The notes under the pieces are model-generated. The model searched no databases, was not told the DNA's origin, and saw only the letters and a program-made list of their open reading frames with translations. Shown here in pieces: positions 37,660 through 46,040 of a stretch of 64,000 nt of DNA. This DNA is from Polaribacter sp. Q13 (GTDB taxonomy: Bacteria; Bacteroidota; Bacteroidia; Flavobacteriales; Flavobacteriaceae): assembly GCF_016858305.2 (NCBI RefSeq), contig NZ_CP074436.1, positions 1,384,001 to 1,448,000 of the forward strand, in the 5' to 3' direction. Made by a program: the position numbers and the translations under genes. Numbering within the stretch: position 1 is the first letter of the stretch; each line of letters opens with the position of its first letter.

Positions 37660-38475
37660 CTATTTTGCCACTATAGAAATCCCAACTTTCTCGCGAAAAT
37701 GAGTGGGTGATAATCCAACTTCTTTTTTAAAATATCTGCTAAAATAAAATTCGTCATCAAAATTTAACTCAATTGAAACTTCTTTTACAGTTTTAAAAGT
37801 TAGGTGCAATAATTTCTTAGCTTCTAAAATAACACGCTCCTGAATGAGTTGCGTTGGTGTTTTTCCTACTTGAGATTTTATTTTTTTACTAAATGAAGAA
37901 AGGGACATATTTAACTTATTGGCATAGAATGAAGAATTACGTTCTTTATGAAAATGCAATTCTAACAAACCTTGAAATATGAGCAGCTCATTTTCATTAG
38001 TTTGTTGTGTGAATCTATTGCCAAGTTGTTCATCTTTTTCACTACTACAAATAGCTAATATGAGCTGTAGATAAGATTTTATAACAGATTCTGAAAACCT
38101 TTTATTGGCTCCAACTTCTTTTTCCATTTTATCGACTAGTTGCGATATTTCTTGAAATTTAATTTTATTGAGTGAAATGTATGGTTGCAAATAGATATTA
38201 TTAAATAACAATCCATTACAAGCAACTTCTTTTTTATGATACTCAATACAATAAAAATCTCCGTGAAATTGTAGTAATTTCACTTTTGAAGAAGTAGAAC
38301 CTAACCATTTTAAATTTTGATAAGGAGAAAGGAATAAAATAGACTTTCGTTTCGTTTTATATTTTACAAAATTCACAGAAAAATCTGACTCGTCATCCAA
38401 TAAAATAATGGAATACAAGGGAACATTATAATTTTTAATAAAATATTTTGCTTCTATAGATTGTATTGAAAACAA
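37660..38475 (-). CDS. AraC family transcriptional regulator
   Basis: A 271-residue protein. The N-terminal 165 residues form a sensor domain without a clear family. The C-terminal AraC domain has two helix-turn-helix units: SFYANKLNMSLSSFSKKIKS with GKTPTQLIQERVILEAKKLL, and TVKEVSIELNFDDEFYFSRY with FKKEVGLSPTHFRE. It lies 75 bp upstream of the DUF417 gene and probably controls it. A short palindromic element of the attC-like family lies just upstream of its start. Confidence 0.92.
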   Translation of the reverse strand: MFSIQSIEAKYFIKNYNVPLYSIILLDDESDFSVNFVKYKTKRKSILFLSPYQNLKWLGSTSSKVKLLQFHGDFYCIEYHKKEVACNGLLFNNIYLQPYISLNKIKFQEISQLVDKMEKEVGANKRFSESVIKSYLQLILAICSSEKDEQLGNRFTQQTNENELLIFQGLLELHFHKERNSSFYANKLNMSLSSFSKKIKSQVGKTPTQLIQERVILEAKKLLHLTFKTVKEVSIELNFDDEFYFSRYFKKEVGLSPTHFREKVGISIVAK

Positions 38476-38510
38476 CTTGAGATTTTTTTAATTACTGGCA
38501 GCGGTTTTTG

Positions 38511-38546
38511 GTATACTTTGTTGCTTGTTTTAGCAATAAAATATAC
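38511..38546 (-). repeat. Short-form attC-like palindrome after the SGNH gene
   Basis: GTATACTTTGTTGCT (38511-38525), six bases, then AGCAATAAAATATAC (38532-38546). The arms are complementary except at two G/T-type positions. They equal the outer arms of the 126-bp elements (GTATAAGCTTTGTTGC and GCAATAAAGTTTATAC), but the roughly 90-bp centre is missing. GCACACAAC lies between the SGNH stop and the left arm on the minus strand. Confidence 0.5.
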
Positions 38547-38568
38547 TAAGATGTTGTGTGCTTTGCTT

Positions 38569-39480
38569 TTATTTAGTTAATTCAAGTAAAATATTTCGAA
38601 TTATTGGATTCCAAATTTCATAACCTAATTTGTTTAAATGCATTCCATCATTAATAAAAATCTCCGTTTTTAGTTTTCCATCTATATGTAACATTGGAGA
38701 AGCAAGATCAACAAATTGAATATTATTTTCTTTTTCACTAAATTCTAAAAGTAGTTCATTTGTAATCATCTTATTTTTACGGATATTTCTACCTATGAAA
38801 TCATCTATCATTACAGGTTTCATAGAAAGTAATAATATAGATGTTTTAGGTAAGTCTTCTTTAATTTTACGTGTAAGTTCTTTGAATGCATTAACAGCAA
38901 TTTCAGGAGATTTTCCTTGCTCAATGTCAATATCACAATAAATTACAATTACTGAAGGAGCATGTTTTTTTATTAAAATTTCATAGTGTTGTATTATTTC
39001 TGTCATATTCATCCCTCCAATTCCTCTGTTAATAATATAGAATTCAGGAAATGAAATTGAAGTTTTCCAACCAGCAATACTTGAACTTCCTACAAATAAA
39101 ATTGAATTTTTTGAAAATGTATTTCTATCATCAAGATTTTGAAAATTCTTAACAGCATTTTCAATCCTGTTATTGCTCTTATTATTTGCGGCTCTTTCTA
39201 TTCCTTTAAATTTTTCTTGATTCTCGTGAAATAAAGATATTGCTTTTTCATAATTTTCTGGATGTAAGTTATAATCTAATTTTCTATCGTTCCAGTAATT
39301 TCTAGATGCTTTTAAAAAGGCATTTTTATTTTCAATATTTACGTCATTATTTTTTAATGAACTCGTAAGATATTCAACAAAATGTTTATCATCAAACGTG
39401 CTTGATTCTTGAGCGTAGGAAGAAATATTAGCACATAAAAATAGTATCAATAGTAGTCTCGTTATTTTTAGTTTATTCAT
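38569..39480 (-). CDS. Secreted SGNH/GDSL-family hydrolase
   Basis: A 303-residue protein with a signal peptide (RLLLILFLCANISSYAQ). The SGNH blocks are recognisable: block I ILFVGSSSIAGW with the serine nucleophile, block II RGIGGMN, block III as VIVIYCDIDIEQG (the usual asparagine in GEND appears as YCDID, an unusual form) and block V DGMHLNKLGYEIW with Asp and His. This family deacylates or de-esterifies carbohydrates and lipids; no substrate can be assigned. It is 50 bp downstream of the MRJP-like gene and followed by a short palindromic element. Confidence 0.82.
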   Translation of the reverse strand: MNKLKITRLLLILFLCANISSYAQESSTFDDKHFVEYLTSSLKNNDVNIENKNAFLKASRNYWNDRKLDYNLHPENYEKAISLFHENQEKFKGIERAANNKSNNRIENAVKNFQNLDDRNTFSKNSILFVGSSSIAGWKTSISFPEFYIINRGIGGMNMTEIIQHYEILIKKHAPSVIVIYCDIDIEQGKSPEIAVNAFKELTRKIKEDLPKTSILLLSMKPVMIDDFIGRNIRKNKMITNELLLEFSEKENNIQFVDLASPMLHIDGKLKTEIFINDGMHLNKLGYEIWNPIIRNILLELTK

Positions 39481-39496
39481 TTTAGTTTTTGTTATA

Positions 39497-39534
39497 TATT
39501 GTGGCTAACGGTAAATTGTATGAGTTGTGCTTAG
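39497..39534 (-). repeat. Short attC-like boundary between MRJP-like and SGNH genes
   Basis: Read on the minus strand, CTAAGCACAAC overlaps the stop codon of the upstream gene and is followed by TCATACAATTTACCGTTAGC and CACAATATATAAC. CTAAGCACAAC also opens the element at 46697, and CGTTAGC-ACAA closes the element at 44356. The piece is only about 40 bp, with no internal arms, so membership is tentative. Confidence 0.35.
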
Positions 39535-40562
39535 TTTATTTTTATTTTATTAATACTAAACTCCATTTCGCTAATATCTCCTTTAGCTTCATTAATTCTT
39601 GAGTTTGTAAAATATAGCTCGTCTTTATAGATACTAAATGTGTCAGCCCATTTAATTTTTTCACCTTCCACTACAACACTAATTTTTCCACTTGAAATAT
39701 CTAGTTTCATAATTTTTTTATTTTCTAAATCGGCAAAAAATAGATTCCCTGAGGAATCAATAATCATTCCATCTGGAGCAGATGTTTTTGCGATAAGTTT
39801 TACACTTTCCTCTATTTCTTTATTATTTTCTGTTATTAATTTTTTTGTAGAAAGGGCATATAAATTATAGCCTGTAAGTGCGTGAAAGTATAACATATCA
39901 TTTTGGGTATCGAGTGCTATTCCATCTGAATGAACCGTATTTTTCCATACTCCATTGTTAAAAGTTAAGTGATCTGTATCTGCAAGTGTTGAAGGGTGAT
40001 TATCTAGTACTCTAAAGCTTTTGCCAGACTTTATGTCCACCACAACAATTCCAGCATGTCCTGAATCTGTAAAATAGATTTTGCCATTTTTTTTATCCAC
40101 ACGTAAATCATTGATGTACGAATCTTTATGAAAACTTTCTTTGCTTAGCATATAGGTTTTTATTAATTGACCCGATGAAAGGTCAAAGGCAAAAACTCTA
40201 GGTGAATCTATTACGCCTTTAAATAATGGATTACGTGTATCTAAAACATAAAGAATATTTTCGAAGGCTACTACCGACTGAATAGCTACAAATACACTAT
40301 CAGAAACTGTTTTACCCATTTTCCAATTATTCCATTCTTGATCAGGATAGGCTGTTGACGTTCCTTTTTCAGATACCTCAATAACGGAGTGTTTCACACC
40401 TTCTCTCCATCTTGGGAAATTAGCAAAAACTCTACCTTTATCACTGACAGTTACACCTGTTACCTGTTGACTTGTAAATGTTGCAAAGTTTTGAACTTGT
40501 ATTTTTTCAGGTTTACAACTCCATATTCCTGAAATCAAAATTAGTATTAATATATTCCTCAT
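39531..40562 (-). CDS. MRJP/yellow-like (SMP-30 superfamily) lipoprotein
   Basis: A 343-residue protein with a lipoprotein signal (LILILISGIWSC). The beta-propeller sequence matches the major-royal-jelly-protein group of bacteria: GRVFANFPRWREGVKHSV, FENILYVLDTRNP, YINDLRVDKKNGKIYFTDSG and the DGIALD metal-site region. Bacterial members are usually annotated as L-dopachrome tautomerase-related or SMP-30-like proteins, with unproven substrates. It probably faces the periplasm or cell surface. The stop codon overlaps a short boundary repeat. Confidence 0.82.
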   Translation of the reverse strand: MRNILILILISGIWSCKPEKIQVQNFATFTSQQVTGVTVSDKGRVFANFPRWREGVKHSVIEVSEKGTSTAYPDQEWNNWKMGKTVSDSVFVAIQSVVAFENILYVLDTRNPLFKGVIDSPRVFAFDLSSGQLIKTYMLSKESFHKDSYINDLRVDKKNGKIYFTDSGHAGIVVVDIKSGKSFRVLDNHPSTLADTDHLTFNNGVWKNTVHSDGIALDTQNDMLYFHALTGYNLYALSTKKLITENNKEIEESVKLIAKTSAPDGMIIDSSGNLFFADLENKKIMKLDISSGKISVVVEGEKIKWADTFSIYKDELYFTNSRINEAKGDISEMEFSINKIKIN

Positions 40563-40698
40563 TTCTTTTTTGTTTTAAACTTATAAAAGTTGACTTCTTT
40601 TAGGTTAATTTATATCGTTCAAACTATTTTTTTAACCGTTTAGAAGGTAAAAAATATTTTGAACTGGATTTGTTTTTAAATTGTTAGTTAAGGTAAAA

Positions 40699-41607
40699 TT
40701 ACATTATTTTTTCGATACGATTGGTACTTGATTTAAATGTACTTCTGCAATTTTTTACCGAGATTAGATGTTTATCTATTGTTTCAAAAGTGACGCTTTC
40801 TCCTTCCTGATGAAACGGAATATTATTCATTATTAATTTTTCTTTTAATAGTTTTGAATCTCCTGAAAAATTAATACTCTTTAATCCATTGTTTGGGGTT
40901 GCCTTTAAAGAGAAATTAGTATCATACTCACTGTTCCAATAATGTTGGATTTCAATAAACAAGTGGCTTTGTTGATACATCCATTCTCTATTTTCTATAG
41001 CATCAATATCTAGATTAGGAAAGTTTAAGTTTTTGTCTCCTAAAAAATATAATGTAAATCCATTTCCTCTAGTGACATACATTCTAACAAATAATTTTAA
41101 ATCTAATATCTCTTCAAAAAAATTGATACTCTTGATTGGGTCTTTTGTTCTAATTGTGATTAATCCTAGTTCCGGATTTTCCAATAGCGGGTAGTTACTG
41201 TTAGGTAACGTTTTTACCGTGTTTTGTTTAAATGTTTTTTGGATAAATTCTATTTGATGATTTTCTGGGTCAGTGGTGTGAGCTAGATAACCAATATCGC
41301 CAAATTGGGAAGGTTCACTTATAACAATGTTTTGTTTTTGCAACTCTTTATAAACGCTTTGAATGTCATTAACAAATATGCTATACTTCCAATAATTGTC
41401 TAGCGATTCTTGTTTATAAACCGTTTTTTTAAGTGATGGCGTGTGTTTTAATTGAAGGTAAAAACGAGTGCTTTCAAAACATAAGTTATAATACGTAGAA
41501 TCATTTTCTGATAATTCATTTAATAGTTTAAATCCTAATACATCTATATAAAAGGATACCGTCTTTTCTGGCTCGAATATTTGTAATGTAAAACTTTGTA
41601 ATTTCAT
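40699..41607 (-). CDS. VOC family protein with two glyoxalase-fold domains
   Basis: A 302-residue cytoplasmic protein. The first VOC module is at residues 1-125 (FEPEKTVSFYIDVLGFKLL, then DIGYLAHTTDPENHQIEFIQ) and the second at about 145-290 (TKDPIKSINFFEEILDLKLF, GNGFTLYFLGD). Metal-ligand positions (a glutamate in HQIEF, a histidine in SHLFIEIQ) are present in part. Members include glyoxalases, dioxygenases and resistance proteins; this one is not assignable. It lies in a line of minus-strand genes with the SnoaL-like protein and the Crp/Fnr regulator. Confidence 0.8.
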   Translation of the reverse strand: MKLQSFTLQIFEPEKTVSFYIDVLGFKLLNELSENDSTYYNLCFESTRFYLQLKHTPSLKKTVYKQESLDNYWKYSIFVNDIQSVYKELQKQNIVISEPSQFGDIGYLAHTTDPENHQIEFIQKTFKQNTVKTLPNSNYPLLENPELGLITIRTKDPIKSINFFEEILDLKLFVRMYVTRGNGFTLYFLGDKNLNFPNLDIDAIENREWMYQQSHLFIEIQHYWNSEYDTNFSLKATPNNGLKSINFSGDSKLLKEKLIMNNIPFHQEGESVTFETIDKHLISVKNCRSTFKSSTNRIEKIM

Positions 41608-41658
41608 ATAAAAAAGATTTAACGCCTTCCTTTTAATACAAAGCGCTTATTAAAATAA

Positions 41659-42474
41659 TTAATATTGTTTTAATACTTTAAACTCATCATAAGTTAATAA
41701 CCAGTCGTTATTAATTCTCTCCCATTTTTCTTGGTATATTTTACCTTCACCAATATTCATGCTCCATTGTGATGATATAAAAGCATTATTACCTGTTGTT
41801 ACTTTAAATGTAGGATTGTGGTATGTAAGGTTTGTAGCACCATCTTTAATCAGTTTCTCCCAAAAAACCTGAATTTCATTCTTTCCATTTATAGATGCAA
41901 ATGGTATTGCGTTTAGTGTCGCTTTTTCTGAGTATCCATTTCCGCACACTATTCCATTTCCAGCGTTAAAACCTTTAGTAAATTTAATAGAAGCTTTAAT
42001 TACACCTTCTAAGATTATATGACATGCTATAGGGTTAGTCGTGTTTTCTTTAGGAGATTGAAACTGTTCTAATATTTCAAATTCATCATATGTTAATAAC
42101 CACTCATCATTTATTTTCTCCCATTTTTCTTGATAAATAATTCCTTTTCCAACATTCATGCTCCAATTTGCTGATAAAAATGCGGTAGATTCATCTGCTA
42201 CTTCTATACTTACATTTGTGTAAATTAAGTTGGTCGCACCCGATTTAATAAAAGGTGTCCAGAAACCTGAAATTTCTGTAGTCCCTTTTTTTATTCCAAT
42301 TGGCGTAACCTTCATTGTTGCATTTTCATCATATCCTTTTACGCAAGCTTCAGCATTTCCATTATTAAAATTGTTTAACCAAGCTTTACTGGCATTCAAT
42401 ACCTCTAATGCTATTTGGTGGTGTGCTGTTGGAGTATGTTCTGTAAATGACTGTTTAGTTTTAACACTTTTCAT
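41659..42474 (-). CDS. Duplicated SnoaL/NTF2-like protein
   Basis: A 271-residue protein made of two tandem NTF2-fold domains of about 125 residues. Each contains a YDENATM- or YSEKATL-like segment, a WxMNxGxGxIYQEKWE strand pair and a WLLTYDEFEIL- or WLLTYDEFKVL-like ending. The duplication is still visible at the DNA level between about 41690-41790 and 42075-42180. SnoaL-like proteins act as polyketide cyclases, isomerases or stress proteins; a single-domain DUF4440-type ancestor is likely. Function unknown. Confidence 0.8.
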   Translation of the reverse strand: MKSVKTKQSFTEHTPTAHHQIALEVLNASKAWLNNFNNGNAEACVKGYDENATMKVTPIGIKKGTTEISGFWTPFIKSGATNLIYTNVSIEVADESTAFLSANWSMNVGKGIIYQEKWEKINDEWLLTYDEFEILEQFQSPKENTTNPIACHIILEGVIKASIKFTKGFNAGNGIVCGNGYSEKATLNAIPFASINGKNEIQVFWEKLIKDGATNLTYHNPTFKVTTGNNAFISSQWSMNIGEGKIYQEKWERINNDWLLTYDEFKVLKQY

Positions 42475-42547
42475 TTTATTGTAGTTTTAAGTTGGTACAA
42501 AGAAAAAGTAATGAAAGGATAATTACCTGTGACTTTTAGCACACAAC

Positions 42548-43168
42548 TTAAATAGAGTTTAAAATGAGTATTTCTTTTTGGCCTAGAAGAAGTTTTTTGT
42601 TTTTTTCGAGTGTTTTTAATAGTCTAGAAATAACCTCTCTAGTTGTGCCCAATTCTCTTGCTAATTCTTGATGAGATTTCTTTACTATCGAATTATCTGC
42701 TTTTGAAATCAGGTAATCAAATAATCTATCTTTAAGTGGTTGAAAGGCTAAATTAGAATATTGATTAATCAGATAATTATAACTCTCTCGAAAGGTATTT
42801 GTTGTAAAAGTGTTCCAAGATTTATATTTATAATTCCAATCTTTAACAAACCTCACAGGTATATTTAAAATGGTGCATTCTTCTTCAGCGATAGCATTTA
42901 CAGTACTTTTACAATCTTCAAAACAAGCAGATAGAGACAAAGTACAGGTCTCCATATCGTTTAAATAATAAATAAGAATTTCACGTTCTTCATTTTCTTG
43001 ATAGACTCTTACTTTTCCACGTAAAACAATTTTTAATACTTTAATATATTGATTGTTTTTAATAATTAATTCACCCTTTTTATGTGTTGTTATATTTGAG
43101 TTTTTGCGAAGTTCATCTTGAAGTTCTTCTTCGGTTATTTGAAGGTGATTAATAAAATTATCTAACAT
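42548..43168 (-). CDS. Crp/Fnr family transcriptional regulator
   Basis: A 206-residue regulator with a cyclic-nucleotide-binding-fold domain (KKGELIIKNNQYIKVLKIVL, GKVRVYQENEEREIL) and a C-terminal winged helix (KKSHQELARELGTTREVISR, LLKTLEKN). The segment METCTLSLSACFEDCKSTV has three cysteines where related Bacteroidota regulators also have them, which could sense redox state or bind a metal. It precedes the SnoaL-like and VOC genes on the same strand and may control them. A palindromic element separates it from the gene upstream. Confidence 0.9.
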   Translation of the reverse strand: MLDNFINHLQITEEELQDELRKNSNITTHKKGELIIKNNQYIKVLKIVLRGKVRVYQENEEREILIYYLNDMETCTLSLSACFEDCKSTVNAIAEEECTILNIPVRFVKDWNYKYKSWNTFTTNTFRESYNYLINQYSNLAFQPLKDRLFDYLISKADNSIVKKSHQELARELGTTREVISRLLKTLEKNKKLLLGQKEILILNSI

Positions 43169-43194
43169 TTATTCTTACTGTTTAAATTGCATAC

Positions 43195-43328
43195 AAAACG
43201 GTTTGTATAAGGATAGTTGCGTAATCCAGTAACTAAATTACTAAAAAGCATGAACCTTTGGGAGATCCATAAGGATTTTTGTAAGTAGGCTAAAACCAAG
43301 CAATAAAACATACACGGCGTAGCTACTG
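43195..43328 (-). repeat. attC-like palindromic element after the metalloprotease-like gene
   Basis: On the minus strand it starts at the stop codon with GTAGCTACGCCGTGTATG, then TTTTATTGCTTGGTTTTAGC, and ends ACGCAACTATCCTTATACAA. The arms TGTATAAGGATAGTTGC and GCAATAAAACATACA pair imperfectly. The centre differs from the neighbouring elements and has only a weak hairpin. Confidence 0.55.
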
Positions 43329-44345
43329 GTATTTTTTCTTTAATTGTTCTATAATCTCCTTATATATTTGTTCAAATTCCATTTTATTATTATTTACATA
43401 TTTATCCAAATGTTCATATACGATTCTTGAGTTTTTTGGCTGATGATTAATTTCATCTTCTCCAACTTTTTGTCCATAATTCAGTTCCAATATTTTCGCG
43501 GTTATTCCGCCAACTATAATTTCGTCAATATCCTTGTATTTTTCTTTGAATTTATCTTGTTTTACTAAAGAATCTAATTCTTTGTCATAGTATTTACTGA
43601 ATAATTTGTCAGTATAAATATGACTGTTTTCGTGAATTACAATCCTTCTATAATCATCATTCCATTTTAGTTTTAATACTTTGATAGAATCATTTGGTTC
43701 ATCACACAGATATGTTATAAGAAATAACCTTTCATTTTCTGGGTTGTTTGTAAAGGTTATAGCCTTATTAGTAATTCTATTTAGTGGATCGAATAATATT
43801 TTAAGACTTGTTTTCTTTTTCGTTCTGTAAAATTTATTTAGTTTTTCTGTTATTCGATTAGATTTTATGGAATCCGTAAAAGGTTTAAAATTTACATTGT
43901 AGTCATTTTTGAAAGCAATTGTTTTTTTGAAATCAATCAATAGTTTTGATAGCGAATCAATGTTTTTACCATACCAACCAAATTGTTCAGAAAGTTCTTT
44001 TGTATTAAGATTGTCATTTGGTTTTAAATTTTCATCAAGGCAAAGCGCAATACTTGGTAAATCAGCATTCCATTCATCTCCATTTCCTATTTTTTGAACT
44101 AAAGGATGGCTGGTGTATTTTTTATAAGGCTCGAAATTTGTTTTATAAAATCCCGTTTTACAAGGTCTTAAATTGACATCAATACTATCTTCAAGTGATA
44201 AGAAGTAAGCAACCCTCAACAATTCTACTCTATCATCTATTAATATTGAAATAGAATTTTCAGTTATGTCCGTTTTAGGCTTTTCTTGATTGCAACTTAT
44301 AATCAAAAGGCTTAAAATTATTAATATGTACTGAATGTTTTTCAT
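43323..44345 (-). CDS. Lipoprotein with HExxH motif (putative metallopeptidase, DUF4932-like)
   Basis: About 340 residues from the ATG at 44345 (MKNIQYILIILSLLIISC), which gives a perfect lipoprotein signal. The open frame extends 39 codons further upstream, but that part reads through the repeat element and is not real. A zinc-binding HENSH motif lies near residue 248 (YRRIVIHENSHIYTDKLF), and a glutamate-rich segment follows. The layout recalls DUF4932-type predicted metallopeptidases, though I am not certain of the family. The protein would be anchored in the periplasm or on the surface. It lies between two palindromic elements. Confidence 0.65.
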   Translation of the reverse strand: MKNIQYILIILSLLIISCNQEKPKTDITENSISILIDDRVELLRVAYFLSLEDSIDVNLRPCKTGFYKTNFEPYKKYTSHPLVQKIGNGDEWNADLPSIALCLDENLKPNDNLNTKELSEQFGWYGKNIDSLSKLLIDFKKTIAFKNDYNVNFKPFTDSIKSNRITEKLNKFYRTKKKTSLKILFDPLNRITNKAITFTNNPENERLFLITYLCDEPNDSIKVLKLKWNDDYRRIVIHENSHIYTDKLFSKYYDKELDSLVKQDKFKEKYKDIDEIIVGGITAKILELNYGQKVGEDEINHQPKNSRIVYEHLDKYVNNNKMEFEQIYKEIIEQLKKKYQ

Positions 44346-44355
44346 ACTTGTAGCT

Positions 44356-44481
44356 AACGTTGTTGTATAAGCTTTGTTGCGTTGTTTAAGCAGTGAATTT
44401 AGTAAATAAAACACGAACGGCGAAATTCCGCAGGAATTCCCCAAGTGAGCTAAAAACAGCAATAAAGTTTATACGGCGTTG
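44356..44481 (-). repeat. 126-bp attC-like palindromic element, copy 1
   Basis: Identical to the copy at 46041-46166 except for one base (C instead of T in the last TATACGGCGTTG). The arms GTATAAGCTTTGTTGC and GCAATAAAGTTTATAC pair with two wobble positions, and the centre has AAATTCC-GCA-GGAATT. It begins 11 bp after the stop codon of the gene at 44492-45325 (minus strand). Confidence 0.7.
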
Positions 44482-44491
44482 TAAACAGGCA

Positions 44492-45325
44492 TTATTCATT
44501 TAATAATTCCTCAACTATTTTAATATCTTCTAAGTTCATTTCTTTAACACCTTTTTCGCTTAGAGTTTTAAATTCAGCAAACTCCTCCTCTATTTTCTTT
44601 ATTTTTTTTACATCTTTTTCGGATAAAATCTTTTCAAGATAGTAATCTGAGAAGTAAATATTTAGTCGTTCTGTAAGGCTTGGTACATTTTTCACTAAAT
44701 CGAAGTATTTTTTTAATTCGTTAGATGGATTAAAATAAACCGTTGATTTCGGGTTAATGAATCTATCTTTTTCCTGACTCCTTATTTTATAAACTACATT
44801 TGTTGAGTTAGTATATTTTAGAACTGAATAGCATTTTTCAGGTTTAGAAGAGGAAAATATACTAACTTTATATAATGTGTCATTTATTTTAAATCCACTT
44901 CTTAGGTAAGCTCCAGTTAAGAACGAGTGGGCTTTCTTCTTATCTAATTTCAACTTTTCTTTGTATAAAGATTTTTCATCAAAATTTTCCTTGAGTCCAT
45001 TTTCTATTAATTCAGAAAACATGTAATATTGACTTAAATTATCATCTCTGTCATTCGTGAAATTGGGACCTTTATCAATTCTTTTTATTATTATATAATC
45101 AATGCTGTCTTTTTCAATTTTTTTGTTCAAAAACTCAGCGATAATATCCTCTTTAAATAAATCTTCAAAAAAAACATCCACTTGATTGCCCTTGAATTCT
45201 CTATTTCCATATTCAAAGTAGCAATGATTTATTCCGTAAAGAAAGTATTCAAAATCTAACTCTTTATTTTGTGAGTGAATTATTATAGGAGTTATAAATA
45301 AAGAAAAGTAAAGAAGTATTTTCAT
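44492..45325 (-). CDS. Hypothetical secreted protein (cassette-like)
   Basis: About 277 residues from the ATG giving MKILLYFSLFITPIIIHSQ, a good signal peptide; a TTG five codons upstream is also in frame. The mature protein is charged and rich in lysine, aspartate and glutamate, with YLYGINHCYFEYGNREF-like aromatic content early on and a coiled-coil-like C-terminus (DVKKIKKIEEEFAEFK). No family recognised. Palindromic elements lie on both sides. The small size of the unit and absence of partners suggest a mobile single-gene module. Confidence 0.6.
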   Translation of the reverse strand: MKILLYFSLFITPIIIHSQNKELDFEYFLYGINHCYFEYGNREFKGNQVDVFFEDLFKEDIIAEFLNKKIEKDSIDYIIIKRIDKGPNFTNDRDDNLSQYYMFSELIENGLKENFDEKSLYKEKLKLDKKKAHSFLTGAYLRSGFKINDTLYKVSIFSSSKPEKCYSVLKYTNSTNVVYKIRSQEKDRFINPKSTVYFNPSNELKKYFDLVKNVPSLTERLNIYFSDYYLEKILSEKDVKKIKKIEEEFAEFKTLSEKGVKEMNLEDIKIVEELLNE

Positions 45326-45423
45326 TTTGTTTTTATTCAAAAGTACATTTAAGTTGAAATTATTAAAAGACTAAATGAGTAAACTGCCTTTTTGATTGAG
45401 TGAATTATTTTTTTGCTTGTGTA

Positions 45424-45552
45424 CAACGCTGTTGTATAAGCTTTGTTGCGGGTTTGTATGCGAGGATTTTCCGAAGGAAAATCAGACATTACAAACACGT
45501 AACGACCTTATATTAAGCACTAAATCGCAATTATTTTTAAACGGTCTTGTAA
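45424..45552 (-). repeat. attC-like palindromic element with diverged centre
   Basis: The plus-strand left arm ACAACGCTGTTGTATAAGC then TTTGTTGCGG matches the 126-bp copies. The right arm is diverged (CGCAATTATTTTTAAACGGT). The centre has a perfect hairpin at 45465-45483 (GATTTTCC, GAA, GGAAAATC), different in sequence from the other copies. It starts about 11 bp after the stop codon of the lipocalin-like gene. Confidence 0.6.
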
Positions 45553-45562
45553 AACTTTTTTT

Positions 45563-46018
45563 TTATTCAATTTTTCTAAATGTTCTTGAATCTGTTTGTG
45601 TGGCACCATTATATATTTCTTCAAAAGTTATTTTCAGATCTCCGTTTTCGAAAGTTATTATTGGTTCCGCAGTTTCTCCATCTAAACTAAATTGATATAC
45701 ATTTTCGTTTTTTGTCCACGTATATTCTATAGTTTTACTCAATTTACATCCATCATATTCAGAGGAACTAGTGTCATCAGGAAATAAGAAATCAGGATCG
45801 TAATCTTCTTCTAATACAATATTATTAGATTTAAATTCTATAGTTTCCATAAGTTCACATTCATCGAGATTTTCATCATTTACACCATCAAATGCTCTTG
45901 CAATCTGTACCCATTTACCAATAACGGCATCATTAGACATTTCATCACTTGGGCTGTCATCATTATCACATGAAATTAGAAGAAAAGAAGTTAGAATTAA
46001 TAAAATTAGATTTTTCAT
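45563..46018 (-). CDS. Lipocalin-like lipoprotein
   Basis: A 151-residue protein with a lipoprotein signal (LILLILTSFLLISC) followed by an acidic linker DNDDSPSDE. The rest is a small beta barrel of the Bacteroidota lipocalin-like type: IGKWVQIARAFDG at the start, a strand CELMETIEFKSNNIVL, and YTWTKNENVYQFSLDG near the end. Two cysteines (in DECEL and DGCKL) may form a disulfide. It probably binds small hydrophobic ligands in the periplasm or on the surface; this is inference. Flanked on both sides by palindromic elements. Confidence 0.7.
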   Translation of the reverse strand: MKNLILLILTSFLLISCDNDDSPSDEMSNDAVIGKWVQIARAFDGVNDENLDECELMETIEFKSNNIVLEEDYDPDFLFPDDTSSSEYDGCKLSKTIEYTWTKNENVYQFSLDGETAEPIITFENGDLKITFEEIYNGATQTDSRTFRKIE

Positions 46019-46040
46019 AGTTTTTTTGTTAATGTTTTAC

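Noticed and set aside
44346..44462. 39-codon N-terminal extension of the HExxH lipoprotein
   Set aside because: The extension is translated from the 126-bp element, and the internal ATG at 44345 gives a complete lipoprotein signal peptide.
45396..45695. 99-codon plus-strand frame over the element at 45424-45552
   Set aside because: It reads through a palindromic element and the antisense end of the lipocalin-like gene, and has no protein-like features.
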